A stretch of DNA of 64,000 nucleotides from CBDDKU01 sp965230375 (lineage in GTDB: Bacteria; Bacteroidota; Bacteroidia; Flavobacteriales_D; Cryomorphaceae), in NCBI GenBank assembly GCA_965230375.1, contig CBDDKU010000012.1, positions 1-64,000 of the forward strand, written 5' to 3'. The notes under the pieces are model-generated. The model was given only the letters and a program-made list of their open reading frames with translations. It did no database searches and was not told the DNA's origin. Positions 33,172-43,098 of this stretch are shown in pieces (positions within the stretch are counted from its first letter, which is position 1; each line of letters starts with the position of its first letter). The position numbers were made by a program, and so were the translations under genes.

Positions 33172-35955
33172 ATGGCCCAAGAACGTCCCACCCTATACTT
33201 ACTCGATGCGTACGCACTGATTTTCAGAGCTTACTACGCCTTTATCCGCAATCCAAGAGTCAACTCAAAAGGCATGAATACATCAGCCATTTTTGGGTTT
33301 ACCCTGGCATTAACTGATGTAATCAACAAACACAATCCTTCGCACATTGCAGTTGGATTTGATTTGCCTGGGGGAAACGTTAGGAATGAAGTGTTTCCCG
33401 AGTATAAAGCCAACAGGGATGAGACACCTGACGACATTCGAATTGCAGTACCGTTTATTCGCCAGATCATTGAAGCCTTCAATATCCCGATTGTGGAAAT
33501 GGAAGGGTATGAAGCCGACGATGTCATCGGTACGATTGCCAAAAAAGCTGAGAAAGAAGGGTTCGACGTGTTTATGGTAACGCCAGATAAAGATTACGGT
33601 CAGCTGGTTTCCGACCATATTAAGATGCTTAAACCGGCCCGAAGTGGTGGTTCCGCAGAGTTGATGGGGCCAAAAGAAGTCTGTGAAAAGTTTGGAATCG
33701 AGCGTGTCGATCAGGTAATTGATATGCTAGGTCTTTGGGGCGATTCGGTCGATAACATCCCGGGGATACCTGGAATCGGCGAAAAAACAGCGCGAAAACT
33801 CTTGGCTCAATACGATTCGGTAGAAGGTCTTATCGAGCACGCTGAAGAGCTAAAGGGCAAAATGAAGGAAAAGGTTATCGAGTTTGCCGATCAAGGAATT
33901 CTCTCTAAGAAACTTGCAACTATTATCACCGATGTTCCTGTAGAATTCGATGCTGAAGTCTACCAAATAGAAGAACCAAACAAGGAAATGCTCAAGGAGC
34001 TCTTCACCGAACTGGAGTTTAAAACCCTTGCATCTCGTGTGTTAGGTGAGCAGATCACTGTGGGAACCGGAGAACAGATGGATCTATTCTCAGCTGGTTC
34101 TGAGTCGACGAACTCCGGTGAAAATGAGCCTTCACAGCATGTATTTGACCCATCCAAAGCCAATTACAAACTCATTGAAACAAAAGACAAGCGGGCAACA
34201 TTGATCAGAGATATGTTGAAGCAAAAGTCTGTGTGTTTCGATACGGAGACTACTTCCGTTGATGCTCATAGTGCTGAGCTTGTAGGAATGTCTTTTTCTT
34301 GGAAGGCGGGTGAAGCCTATTACATTCCGCTTCCTGAAAATCAAAACGCAGTTTCCTTTATTCTAAACGAATTCAAACCATTTTTTGAATCGGAAGAAAT
34401 CGAAAAAATAGGCCATAACTTGAAGTACGACATCACCGTTCTGCACTGGAGCGGCATCGACGTGAAAGGTCCTATGTTCGACACGATGTTGGCACATTAC
34501 CTCATCCAACCCGACTTAAAGCACGGAATGGACGATTTGGCAGGCATCTATCTCGGCTACCAGCCAATTAGTATTGAATCGCTGATCGGCAAAAAGGGAA
34601 AGAACCAAAAGAGCATGCGCGATGTACCTGTTGAAGAAGTAGTAAACTACGCTTCTGAAGACGCTGATATCACGCTTCAACTCTATGAAATTTTCAAGAA
34701 GGAAATTGAAAAAGATAAGGGGCTAAATAAGCTTTTCTACGATGTAGAAATGCCATTAATGCCCGTTTTGGCCCGGATGGAGTATGCCGGAGTTAACATT
34801 GATCGATCGGCGCTTGAAACCATTTCGAAAGAACTAGGTGAAGCTTCCGAAGAAGAAATGAAAGCCATTTTCGAGATGGCAGGTCACGAGTTTAATATTG
34901 CCAGCCCAAAACAGCTTGGCGTAGTTCTATTTGATGAGTTGAAGATTTCGGATAAGCCAAAAAAGACAAAATCTGGTCAGTACGCTACGAATGAAGAAAC
35001 TTTGCTGCGACTCGAAAACGACCACCCGATTGTCGGAAAAATACTCGAGTACAGACAAGTAAACAAACTGAAAAGCACTTATGTAGATGCGCTTCCCGAA
35101 CTGATCAATCCGCGCGACAACCGCATTCACACTACCTATATGCAAGCCGTAGCTGCTACGGGTAGGCTTAGTTCACAAAACCCAAACCTTCAGAATATAC
35201 CGATCAGAACGGAGCGCGGTAAAAAAGTGAGAATGGCCTTCATTCCTACAGATGCCGATCACACCATATTGGCGGCTGACTATTCCCAAATCGAATTGCG
35301 ACTCATAGCCGATTTGAGCGGTGATGAAGCCATGCTCGAAGCCTTCAACCAAGGTGAAGATATACACGCTGCTACGGCAGCAAAAGTCTTTGATGTTCCT
35401 TTAGATGAAGTAACCAGAGAGATGCGTTCAAAAGCGAAAGTGGTCAATTTTGGGATTATCTACGGTATATCAGCTTTTGGACTTTCGCAGCGCATTCAAA
35501 CCTCTCGTTCAGAAGCAGCTGAACTGATAGAAAATTACTTTGCGAAGTATCCCGGGATTAAAGCGTATATGGATGGCAGTATCGAATTTGCTCGTGAAAA
35601 GGGCTATGTGGAAACTATTTTAAAGAGACGTCGCTATCTCAAAGACATCAATAGCCGCAACGGAACGGTTCGTGGATTTGCCGAGAGAAATGCCATCAAT
35701 GCACCCATCCAGGGCTCAGCTGCTGATATGATTAAGCTTGCTATGATTCGGGTGGATGAAGAGTTTCAGAAGAAGGGATTTAAGTCAAAAATGATCCTTC
35801 AAGTACATGATGAACTCGTGTTTGACGCCTTAAACTCGGAACTCAATGATATTAAGCCAATTATTGAAAAAGAGATGAAAAATGCGATCTCGGATCTAAA
35901 AGTCCCGATAAAGGTCGACATGGATCAGGGCGTAAATTGGTTGGAAGCCCATTAA
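33172..35955 (+). CDS. polA: DNA polymerase I
   Basis: 927 residues with all three modules: N-terminal 5' nuclease (1-~300: LYLLDAYALIFRAYYAF, DNIPGIPGIGEKTARKLL), a 3'-5' exonuclease (about 330-510; exo motif I FDTETTS, exo II GHNLKYDITVL, exo III YASEDADIT, so proofreading looks active), and family A polymerase (motif A DYSQIELRL, O-helix RSKAKVVNFGIIYG, motif C VHDELVF). It acts in Okazaki fragment maturation and repair. Chromosomal housekeeping gene. Confidence 0.97.
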   Translation: MAQERPTLYLLDAYALIFRAYYAFIRNPRVNSKGMNTSAIFGFTLALTDVINKHNPSHIAVGFDLPGGNVRNEVFPEYKANRDETPDDIRIAVPFIRQIIEAFNIPIVEMEGYEADDVIGTIAKKAEKEGFDVFMVTPDKDYGQLVSDHIKMLKPARSGGSAELMGPKEVCEKFGIERVDQVIDMLGLWGDSVDNIPGIPGIGEKTARKLLAQYDSVEGLIEHAEELKGKMKEKVIEFADQGILSKKLATIITDVPVEFDAEVYQIEEPNKEMLKELFTELEFKTLASRVLGEQITVGTGEQMDLFSAGSESTNSGENEPSQHVFDPSKANYKLIETKDKRATLIRDMLKQKSVCFDTETTSVDAHSAELVGMSFSWKAGEAYYIPLPENQNAVSFILNEFKPFFESEEIEKIGHNLKYDITVLHWSGIDVKGPMFDTMLAHYLIQPDLKHGMDDLAGIYLGYQPISIESLIGKKGKNQKSMRDVPVEEVVNYASEDADITLQLYEIFKKEIEKDKGLNKLFYDVEMPLMPVLARMEYAGVNIDRSALETISKELGEASEEEMKAIFEMAGHEFNIASPKQLGVVLFDELKISDKPKKTKSGQYATNEETLLRLENDHPIVGKILEYRQVNKLKSTYVDALPELINPRDNRIHTTYMQAVAATGRLSSQNPNLQNIPIRTERGKKVRMAFIPTDADHTILAADYSQIELRLIADLSGDEAMLEAFNQGEDIHAATAAKVFDVPLDEVTREMRSKAKVVNFGIIYGISAFGLSQRIQTSRSEAAELIENYFAKYPGIKAYMDGSIEFAREKGYVETILKRRRYLKDINSRNGTVRGFAERNAINAPIQGSAADMIKLAMIRVDEEFQKKGFKSKMILQVHDELVFDALNSELNDIKPIIEKEMKNAISDLKVPIKVDMDQGVNWLEAH

Positions 35956-36041
35956 ATACTGAGAGAATAGCGCAACCTTTTAGCCTTTAACACAGTATAT
36001 AATTAAACATTCACCTGTTGATTGATACCCAAAGTGATCAG

Positions 36042-36070
36042 TTGATAGACGGAATGTGCGATTAAATTTG
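36042..36070 (+). promoter_or_regulatory. Bacteroidota promoter (TTG-N18-TAAATTTG)
   Basis: TTG 36042-36044 and TAAATTTG 36063-36070, 18-nt spacer. It lies 22 bp before the lipoprotein ATG at 36093. Confidence 0.72.
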
Positions 36071-36092
36071 TTTAGAAACCATAGAAACTAGG

Positions 36093-37013
36093 ATGAATCT
36101 TAAGAAACGAAACCTTGCAGGAGTGTTAATGATGAGTAGTGCGCTATTGCTCTGGAGTTGCGGGGATGCCCCAAAAGCCGACGAAGCCATTACTGAAAGT
36201 GAAGTTGAAGTAACGGAAGTTCCACAAGACACAGAAGAAAATGTCTCTAAAGTAAAGGACATTTTTTACGCCGTTCCCTCTACCATGGAGATGGCATCTA
36301 TCTTGAAAAAGACAGGTGCGACATACGACATGTCACTTCTAAACGATGTCAAAAAAGTTAACGATTACTCGAGTGCTGCCAAACAAGCCCTAAACCTAGG
36401 CGTTTACGGAGCCGACTTGAGTTATGCGAGTATATTCAATCAAAACCAGGAGTCGATAATATACCTCTCTTGCACAAAGAAGCTGGCAGATAAACTAGGT
36501 GTTACTAAAGCCTTTGATGACAGCACTATCGAGCGCATGGAAGCTAATGTTGAAAATCGCGATTCTCTTTTGAGCATTGTTTCAGAGACTTACTACATCC
36601 TAGATGCTTATTTGAAAGAAAACGGAAGAGACAATATCTCAGCTATGGTCATTGCAGCTGGTTGGGTTGAAGGACTTTATCTTGCTGCCACAATCGCATC
36701 TGCTGATACTGAAGAGCCAAATGAGCAGCTGATTCAAAGATTGGCGGAGCAAAAATTGTCTCTTGGGAATCTGCAAAAGCTTGTTGAAGCTTACAATTCA
36801 GACAATTCATTAGATGGAATTATGGATGATCTGGGACGAATTGAAGCTGCTTACGGAAGCGTGAATATCGAATCTGAGAAAACTACAACTTCGCAAGGCG
36901 AAGATGGTGTGACAGTCATTGGTGGTGGTGTTAAGAAAGTAAGTCTAAGCCCCGAACAATTAGAAGAGATCACTACTGTAGTTTCAGAAATTCGCAACAG
37001 CTACGTTGGCTAA
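36093..37013 (+). CDS. Lipoprotein of unknown function
   Basis: 306 residues. Lipobox LWSC (in MMSSALLLWSCGDAP) gives a lipidated Cys at about 24, followed by an acidic linker (ADEAITESEVEVTEVPQDTEEN). The rest is largely helical (IFYAVPSTMEMASILKKTGATYD, AAKQALNLGVYGADLSYASIFNQ, ELEEITTVVSEIRNSY). The segment IPSTMEMASILKKTGA plus LGVYGADLSYA recurs in a conserved Bacteroidota lipoprotein group that has no assigned role. It is followed by a second small envelope gene 14 bp later. Confidence 0.75.
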   Translation: MNLKKRNLAGVLMMSSALLLWSCGDAPKADEAITESEVEVTEVPQDTEENVSKVKDIFYAVPSTMEMASILKKTGATYDMSLLNDVKKVNDYSSAAKQALNLGVYGADLSYASIFNQNQESIIYLSCTKKLADKLGVTKAFDDSTIERMEANVENRDSLLSIVSETYYILDAYLKENGRDNISAMVIAAGWVEGLYLAATIASADTEEPNEQLIQRLAEQKLSLGNLQKLVEAYNSDNSLDGIMDDLGRIEAAYGSVNIESEKTTTSQGEDGVTVIGGGVKKVSLSPEQLEEITTVVSEIRNSYVG

Positions 37014-37027
37014 ACTCCCCTTGAATC

Positions 37028-37462
37028 ATGAAAACTCTTAGAATATTATTTATTATTGGTGCCATTTGTTCTGTTCAAACAGCATTTGCTCAGTGTCGTG
37101 GATTTGTTAAAAACAACTGCCGTGAAGCTATGGGTGAATATGTGCCTGGAGAAAACTTTAGCGCCGCAAAACTTTTAGCAGGAGACCAGGCAGAAGTTAG
37201 AATGACTTTTCAAAGTGGTGAAGATTATAGACTTCTGATTTGCAACCACCCTATTCTCGGGCAAGTTGAATTTCAAGTTTTGGATACAGAAGAGAATATG
37301 ATTTTTGACAACGTCGAAAATGAGAACACGGATCACTTTGACTTCAGAGTAGCTGGAACGCAGGAGTTCATCATTAGGCTGAAAGCACCAGAAGCAGATG
37401 GCTCGAGCCTTAACCCGCAGGGCTGCGTGGCCATCATGGTTGGACGCAAGTTAGCCGAATAA
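37028..37462 (+). CDS. Small secreted protein of unknown function
   Basis: 144 residues. Signal peptide (RILFIIGAICSVQTAFAQ), four Cys near positions 22, 30, 81 and 132 that could form two disulfides, and a beta-rich body (EVRMTFQSGEDYRLLICNHPILGQVEFQVLD). Tight spacing to the lipoprotein suggests an operon of two envelope proteins. No family recognised. Confidence 0.72.
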   Translation: MKTLRILFIIGAICSVQTAFAQCRGFVKNNCREAMGEYVPGENFSAAKLLAGDQAEVRMTFQSGEDYRLLICNHPILGQVEFQVLDTEENMIFDNVENENTDHFDFRVAGTQEFIIRLKAPEADGSSLNPQGCVAIMVGRKLAE

Positions 37463-37480
37463 GCTTAACGACTTTAACAT

Positions 37481-37512
37481 AAAAAGCCCCCCGAATATTC
37501 GGGGGCTTTTTG
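37481..37512. terminator. Bidirectional terminator
   Basis: AAAAAGCCCCC...GGGGGCTTTTT around CGAATATTC. It serves the plus-strand operon ending at 37462 and the minus-strand metalloprotease ending at 37535. Confidence 0.9.
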
Positions 37513-37534
37513 CTTTTCATATAGTTTGATCGCT

Positions 37535-39658
37535 CTATCGCTGGATCATTACCTTCTTTGTATACTTTCTATCACCGAGACTAAACTCTACAAAGTACAT
37601 TCCCTTGGCTAAAGTTGACACATCAGTGTAAATGGTCTTTGAAGACCCTATGTAACCAGAGTAGAGCGTTTCAATTTCTCTTCCAGCAATATCTCTAAGG
37701 ATTATATCCATCTGCTCTGCATCGCCAAAACCATCTATGGAAATCTGCACCATATCACTAGCTGGATTCGGGAATATTGATACTCCTTCTTCAAACTGAG
37801 CGTCGGAAGTAAATGTAGGCGCCGAGATGTCTTCGAGATTAATATCGTCGATATAGATGTTGTTTCCATTTTCTGAGATGAACTCAAATCGCACTCTAAA
37901 GTTGTTATTCAAGAAAACTGAAACGATGTTCTCAATACTCACTTCTCCCCACTGATCCTGACTTGTAGGAACAAATTCCCCGGTATTATTCCCTGGTACC
38001 GAGTAAAGCTCATCATCATCGATTGTTTTTCTCAAACTCCAGAATTCTCCGCAATTCTTTGAGATCCAAACTCTGAGTACATCATTACTTTGCCAGTTCC
38101 GGCGTTGACAAGCATACTTAAAACTCAAAGCGGCGTTTTCTTCAATTCCTTCAAGTTCAAATGTCTTACTCAACATGTACTCTACTTCCCCTTCTCCATT
38201 TTGTCTCCCGTGCACATACACTGAGTGATCTCCCGAATAGGCAGCAGCATCAGTTACTTCCCAGTCAATATTTCCAGTTGCATTCTCTGTATACCAGATA
38301 GATTCTTCTCCATTCACGACATCTTCACCTTCAAAACCTTCGAAAAATGGCAAGGCCGTTTGAGCCGTATCAAGCACTGTAATGAACGATTCTTCGATTA
38401 CTGAGACTTCATCATTTCCATCACTAGCTGCTAAGGTCACAGCATAAGTTCCAGGCTGTGTATAAACAACTGATTGGAATTCCTCTGTTGAAGTAGCTGG
38501 CTCTCCTCCATCGAAGGTCCATATTCGCGAAACCACACCATTATATGAGTAATCCTGGAAGTTGACTGCTTCGCCAACACATACCGTTTTGCGGTCAACT
38601 GCAATTTCAGCGGCGCATATTTCCGGCTCGAGATCAACTCCTGTTTCGATTAAGTTCTCTTCTGTCCACAAACTGCTACGCGATGCCGTGCTACTATTCA
38701 AAGCGGCGATCATTCTATCGGCCTGACCCAGCGTAAACATTTTAGAGCAATAAGAATACTCCATATAGTTTTCGACATTATCCAGCGATCCGCAAGACTC
38801 ACCACTCAAGACACATGATGTCCAACCAATGGTTGCAGGTGTGTCATCAACCCCATCATCCGAACCACAATTCGATTCAAGCTCAGGTTCGTTTGTGCTT
38901 CCCCAAGTGTGTGGAAGGTTTATCCAGTGCCCCACTTCGTGAGTCATTGTATGGGAGCGGTTTGGCGAAGAAGTTCCAATAGCACCGACATAATCTGAGC
39001 GAATGACAATTCCATCGATTTGCGCTCCAAATCCACCTGCCACAGATCCCGGGTATCGAGTATAACCAGCTGCACCACTTCCGATAGTCTCACACACCCA
39101 AACGTTCAGGTAGCTACTTCTGTCCCATATGGGAGAAATCGCATCATCTTTAAGGTTTTCTCCTCCTTCGTATGTAAGCGTACTTTGAGTCCGTATGATT
39201 CCGTTGGTACAGTTACCATCAGGGTCACGCTGAGCCAGAGCAAAGCGAATTCCGACATCAGCAACGAGATCAGTAAACTCGGGACGCACCGCTGAAGCTC
39301 CAAGGTTTTGCGCAGAAAAGTCTTCATTCAAAACACGGATAGCATCTTGCACCTGTTCAGGTGAAATGTTCTCCGGTCCGTTGTTGTGTACTATATGAAA
39401 AACGACAGGGATGGTATAAACTTCATTATCCTTCGCTTGATTAGAGCTTATGAATTCTCGCGTAAACATCTCTAGCTCGAGCGCGTTTTGCTCCATCTCA
39501 TGCACATGCTCCGGATGGGCTTCGCGATACGCGCGCTCCATCTCTTCGGTGTGGCATTTTACATGCAGTTCTTTTCCGTCGGTATCTACATCTTGGCCAA
39601 AACTTGATACACAAGAAAATACCAAAGCAACAGCTAAAACTGAGCTTCTCATAAACAT
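37535..39658 (-). CDS. Secreted M43 (cytophagalysin-type) metalloprotease with T9SS domain, copy 1
   Basis: 707 residues: signal peptide, a propeptide with LHVKCHTEEMERAYREAHPEH, M43 catalytic domain (zinc site HEVGHWINLPHTWG at about nt 38920-38950; Met-turn region VENYMEYSYCSKMF), a PKD domain (RIWTFDGGEPATSTEEF...PGTYAVTLAASDG), a MAM/jelly-roll-like beta domain (EDINLEDISAP end) and a T9SS type A domain (GVSIFPNPASDMVQISI...). Probably secreted through T9SS to digest extracellular proteins. The second copy lies 18 bp upstream, so they are tandem duplicates in one unit. Confidence 0.9.
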   Translation of the reverse strand: MFMRSSVLAVALVFSCVSSFGQDVDTDGKELHVKCHTEEMERAYREAHPEHVHEMEQNALELEMFTREFISSNQAKDNEVYTIPVVFHIVHNNGPENISPEQVQDAIRVLNEDFSAQNLGASAVRPEFTDLVADVGIRFALAQRDPDGNCTNGIIRTQSTLTYEGGENLKDDAISPIWDRSSYLNVWVCETIGSGAAGYTRYPGSVAGGFGAQIDGIVIRSDYVGAIGTSSPNRSHTMTHEVGHWINLPHTWGSTNEPELESNCGSDDGVDDTPATIGWTSCVLSGESCGSLDNVENYMEYSYCSKMFTLGQADRMIAALNSSTASRSSLWTEENLIETGVDLEPEICAAEIAVDRKTVCVGEAVNFQDYSYNGVVSRIWTFDGGEPATSTEEFQSVVYTQPGTYAVTLAASDGNDEVSVIEESFITVLDTAQTALPFFEGFEGEDVVNGEESIWYTENATGNIDWEVTDAAAYSGDHSVYVHGRQNGEGEVEYMLSKTFELEGIEENAALSFKYACQRRNWQSNDVLRVWISKNCGEFWSLRKTIDDDELYSVPGNNTGEFVPTSQDQWGEVSIENIVSVFLNNNFRVRFEFISENGNNIYIDDINLEDISAPTFTSDAQFEEGVSIFPNPASDMVQISIDGFGDAEQMDIILRDIAGREIETLYSGYIGSSKTIYTDVSTLAKGMYFVEFSLGDRKYTKKVMIQR

Positions 39659-39676
39659 ATAGGCTTTAATACAATA

Positions 39677-41797
39677 CTATTCTCGAACAAGCTTGCGAAC
39701 TATTTGTTCGCCTGATGATTGCATCCGCACCATGTAGACACCTTTCGAAAGGTCGCTTAGTGGGATTTGGATCAGTTGCTGTCCTGTTGGTTGGAAACCA
39801 TTAAAAACTTGTTTCACGACGCGACCTGACAAGTCAAGGATGTCAATTGTGACAGCTCCTGATTCCTGGAGCGTATATTCCAGACTTGCCTGATCTTGAG
39901 CAGGGTTAGGGTATAGCGTCAATCTCTCGAGAAATGTCACTCCGTCTAGTCCAAGTGTGGCTCCATCCACTAAATTAATGTCATCCAGATACAAGTTGTT
40001 TCCTCGGTAGCTTCTGAATTCGAATCGCACTCTGAATTCGTCATTCAAAAAGACGGATACAATATTATCAATCTCCACTTCAGTCCAATCATCTTGGCTC
40101 TCTGGCACAAACTGACCAGAAACATTGTTGCTTACAGTTGGCAGATCATCCATATCAAGAGTTCTTCTCACACTCCAAAGCTCACCACAATTTCTGGAAA
40201 TCCAGACGCGTAATTCATCATCCGAAGAGCCTAAACGTCGCGCGTGAGCATACTTAAAGGTCAGCACCGCATTCTCTTCTATCTCCGAGAGGTCATACGT
40301 TGGGCTCATCAAGTATTCATAAGAATAATTCGCTGTCGTATTACTTCTTCCGCGTACATAAGCACTTTTTGATCCGCTGTAGGCTGCATCATCAGTAATT
40401 TCCCACATCACACTATTCCCGTCGGGATTGTTTATGTACCAATTGTCGTCATTATCTTCCAAGTCAGAGATAGATTCAAACCCTTCAGAGAATGGAAGTT
40501 GATTTTCGCCTAGTGGAAGAACTGTTACGAAGTTCGTCTTAGTTTCCGTTTCGCTACCATTTGCATTCCCAGCTGTTAGTGTAACAGAATAAGTACCTGG
40601 GGTATCATAGGTAACTGATGGATCAGCTGCATTGCTAGATGATGGCGAACCTCCTTCGAAAGTCCACTCCCATTCGGTAACACCGTTATATGATTCATCT
40701 ACAAACTCTAAGGTTTGTCCCACACAAACAATCGGTTCAACTGTTGTGCTGAACTCTGCTTGACACACCACTTCAGGATCAAGGACTCCTGTGAAGGATA
40801 AGTTATTGTCCGTCCATAGGTTGTTTCGACTTCCCGTATTCGAGTTCAACGCGGCTATCATTCTTGATTTTTGACCACTGGTAAACATCGTGGAACACCA
40901 AGAGTAATCCATAAAGTTCTGGACATTGTCAAGGGACCCACAGCTCGATGCACTCAAATCACAATTTTGACCGTACCACTGATAGCCAATTGTATTTGGC
41001 GTATCAGAAACACCATCGTCGCCATTACAGTTGCTAGGAATACCAGGAGTATTGCTTCCACCCCAAGGGTGTTCAAGGTTGAGGTAGTGACCTACTTCGT
41101 GAGACAACGTGTGTCTATGGTAAGGTTCAGAAGTTCCGATACTTCCCACATGGTTGTGCTCTATCAAAATACCATCTACCTGTGTAGACCAGTTGGCCGG
41201 AAGGTAGGCGTATGCAGCGGTTCCGCCTTCAATGCTGTTCACAACCCATACATTGAGGTATCGTGAACGCGTCCAGATTGATGCATCACCATCTTTCACA
41301 TTGTCCGTAGCATCGAAGGTGTTGAGATCATATACTCTGTTGATTCCATTAGTACAGTTTCCGTTTGGGTCCTTTCTGGCCAAACGAAACTCTAATCCAA
41401 CATCTGCAATTAAGTCTTCAAAAGCCGAAGAAGTATTTCCGATATCAGCATTTGATTCATTGTAGTCTAAGTTGAGCATATCTATCGCGTCGTGGATTTG
41501 CTCGTCTGAAATATTTTCGTTCCCATTGGCATGGACAACGTGAAATACTACAGGAATAATGATAGGATCACCATCTTTTCTTTCATCTGTAAAATTCCTT
41601 GTAAACTCTTCTAATTCGGCTCTATCAATCTCCTCTTGAATCCGAGCTTCGGGGTGGGCTTCAAAATATCTCTCTTTAAACTCATTTTTACCACACCAGT
41701 GATTACCTGGGTGGTCGTGTGAGTGGTCATGTGATTGTGAAAATCCTGTGCTTACAAGGAGTATTGCAGCAACTAAAGTGGTGGTCAATTTGATCAT
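39677..41797 (-). CDS. Secreted M43 (cytophagalysin-type) metalloprotease with T9SS domain, copy 2
   Basis: 706 residues with the same order as its neighbour: signal peptide, a His-rich stretch after it (SHDHSHDHPGNHWCG, unusual and possibly metal-binding), catalytic domain with HEVGHYLNLEHPWGG, Met-turn VQNFMDYSWCSTMFTSG, PKD domain (WEWTFEGGSPSSSNAADPSVTYDTPGTYSVTLTAG), beta domain and T9SS type A end (LTLYPNPAQDQASLEYTL). The two copies have clearly diverged, so the duplication is not recent. It is probably the first gene of the pair. Confidence 0.9.
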   Translation of the reverse strand: MIKLTTTLVAAILLVSTGFSQSHDHSHDHPGNHWCGKNEFKERYFEAHPEARIQEEIDRAELEEFTRNFTDERKDGDPIIIPVVFHVVHANGNENISDEQIHDAIDMLNLDYNESNADIGNTSSAFEDLIADVGLEFRLARKDPNGNCTNGINRVYDLNTFDATDNVKDGDASIWTRSRYLNVWVVNSIEGGTAAYAYLPANWSTQVDGILIEHNHVGSIGTSEPYHRHTLSHEVGHYLNLEHPWGGSNTPGIPSNCNGDDGVSDTPNTIGYQWYGQNCDLSASSCGSLDNVQNFMDYSWCSTMFTSGQKSRMIAALNSNTGSRNNLWTDNNLSFTGVLDPEVVCQAEFSTTVEPIVCVGQTLEFVDESYNGVTEWEWTFEGGSPSSSNAADPSVTYDTPGTYSVTLTAGNANGSETETKTNFVTVLPLGENQLPFSEGFESISDLEDNDDNWYINNPDGNSVMWEITDDAAYSGSKSAYVRGRSNTTANYSYEYLMSPTYDLSEIEENAVLTFKYAHARRLGSSDDELRVWISRNCGELWSVRRTLDMDDLPTVSNNVSGQFVPESQDDWTEVEIDNIVSVFLNDEFRVRFEFRSYRGNNLYLDDINLVDGATLGLDGVTFLERLTLYPNPAQDQASLEYTLQESGAVTIDILDLSGRVVKQVFNGFQPTGQQLIQIPLSDLSKGVYMVRMQSSGEQIVRKLVRE

Positions 41798-41956
41798 AAG
41801 ATTCTATAAACTTTTCGCAGGGCGCGCTAAAATACTAAAACAGAGTCGTACAAGCCAATACTAATCTATATGGGGCTTGGACGCATCTATTACAGGTCAA
41901 CATCTGAATACCCTATTGCGTTTTAACTAACCTGAACTGAATGTTGGAAACCTAAC

Positions 41957-43096
41957 TTAGCTGAGAGCTTGTTCAAGGTCAGCAATTATATCGTCAAAAT
42001 CTTCTATTCCCACACTCAACCGAACCAAACTGTCTTTTATTCCTGCTTCAAGCCTTTCAGATTTCGGGATAGACGCATGGGTCATGGATGCGGGATGCCC
42101 AATCAAAGATTCAACCCCTCCGAGAGACTCTGCCAATGCAAACAGTTTACATCTCGACACGAGCTCATGTGCGGCTTCAGTTGTATCATTCACCAACGAA
42201 AACGAAACCATCCCGGTAAATCCATTCATTTGTCGTTTGGCAATATCGTGTCCGGGATGACCTTTCAATCCGGGGTAGAACACTTCAGCAACCGATGGAT
42301 GCGTATTTAGAAACTCGGCTACCCTTTGACCGTTCTGGCAGTGGCGTTCCATTCGCAAGTGCAGCGTTTTGATTCCGCGAAGAGCCAGAAATGCATCCTG
42401 TGGTCCACAGATAGCGCCTGAAGCATTTTGCATTCGATAAATTTCCGTTGCGATCTGATCATCTGATGTGACCAAAGCTCCCATGACCACATCGCTATGG
42501 CCACCCAAGTACTTTGTGACAGAATGCATCACTACGTCGGCACCGAGCTCCAGAGGCCTTTGAATGTATGGTGTAGAGAATGTATTGTCAACCGCCAATA
42601 TAGCCTCTGACCCTTTCAACATTTCAGCCAATGCAGCGATATCAATAATGCTCATAGTCGGATTGGTTGGGGTCTCCACCCAGACCATCTTCGTTCGCTT
42701 ATTGATGAGCCGCTCTATATTCGACAAATCTTGCATGGATGTGTAGTGCATCACAATTCCATACTTTTCGAAGATGGTATTAAACAGCCGATAAGAGCCA
42801 CCATAGAGATCGCTCGTAGAGATCACTTCATCACCCGGATTCAGCATCTTCATCAAGCAATCTATCGCAGCCAGACCACTACCGAAACAGGCCCCGTACT
42901 TCCCACTTTCGAGAGATGCTAAGCTAGATTCTAAAGCCGAGCGTGTTGGGTTAGAAGTTCGTGAATATTCAAACCCCTTGTTCACCCCAACCTTCTCTTG
43001 TACATAAGTCGACGTCTGGTAAATTGGGGTCATAATAGCTCCCGTACTTGGGTCTGGTTTAACACCTGCGTGGATAGCTTTGGTTGCAAACTTCAT
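41957..43096 (-). CDS. Cystathionine gamma-synthase/lyase-type PLP enzyme
   Basis: 379 residues of the Cys/Met-metabolism PLP family (fold type I). Typical are FATKAIHAGVKPDPSTGAIMTPIYQTSTYVQ, the PLP-phosphate loop FGSGLAAID, Asp-containing VDNTFSTPYIQ and the Schiff-base lysine in HSVTKYLGGHSDVVMG. Synthase, gamma-lyase and methionine gamma-lyase roles cannot be separated by eye. ATG 43096 is used; the TTG at 43102 would add only two residues. It starts 2 bp after the flippase-like gene, so the genes are cotranscribed. Confidence 0.9.
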   Translation of the reverse strand: MKFATKAIHAGVKPDPSTGAIMTPIYQTSTYVQEKVGVNKGFEYSRTSNPTRSALESSLASLESGKYGACFGSGLAAIDCLMKMLNPGDEVISTSDLYGGSYRLFNTIFEKYGIVMHYTSMQDLSNIERLINKRTKMVWVETPTNPTMSIIDIAALAEMLKGSEAILAVDNTFSTPYIQRPLELGADVVMHSVTKYLGGHSDVVMGALVTSDDQIATEIYRMQNASGAICGPQDAFLALRGIKTLHLRMERHCQNGQRVAEFLNTHPSVAEVFYPGLKGHPGHDIAKRQMNGFTGMVSFSLVNDTTEAAHELVSRCKLFALAESLGGVESLIGHPASMTHASIPKSERLEAGIKDSLVRLSVGIEDFDDIIADLEQALS

Positions 43097-43098
43097 AG

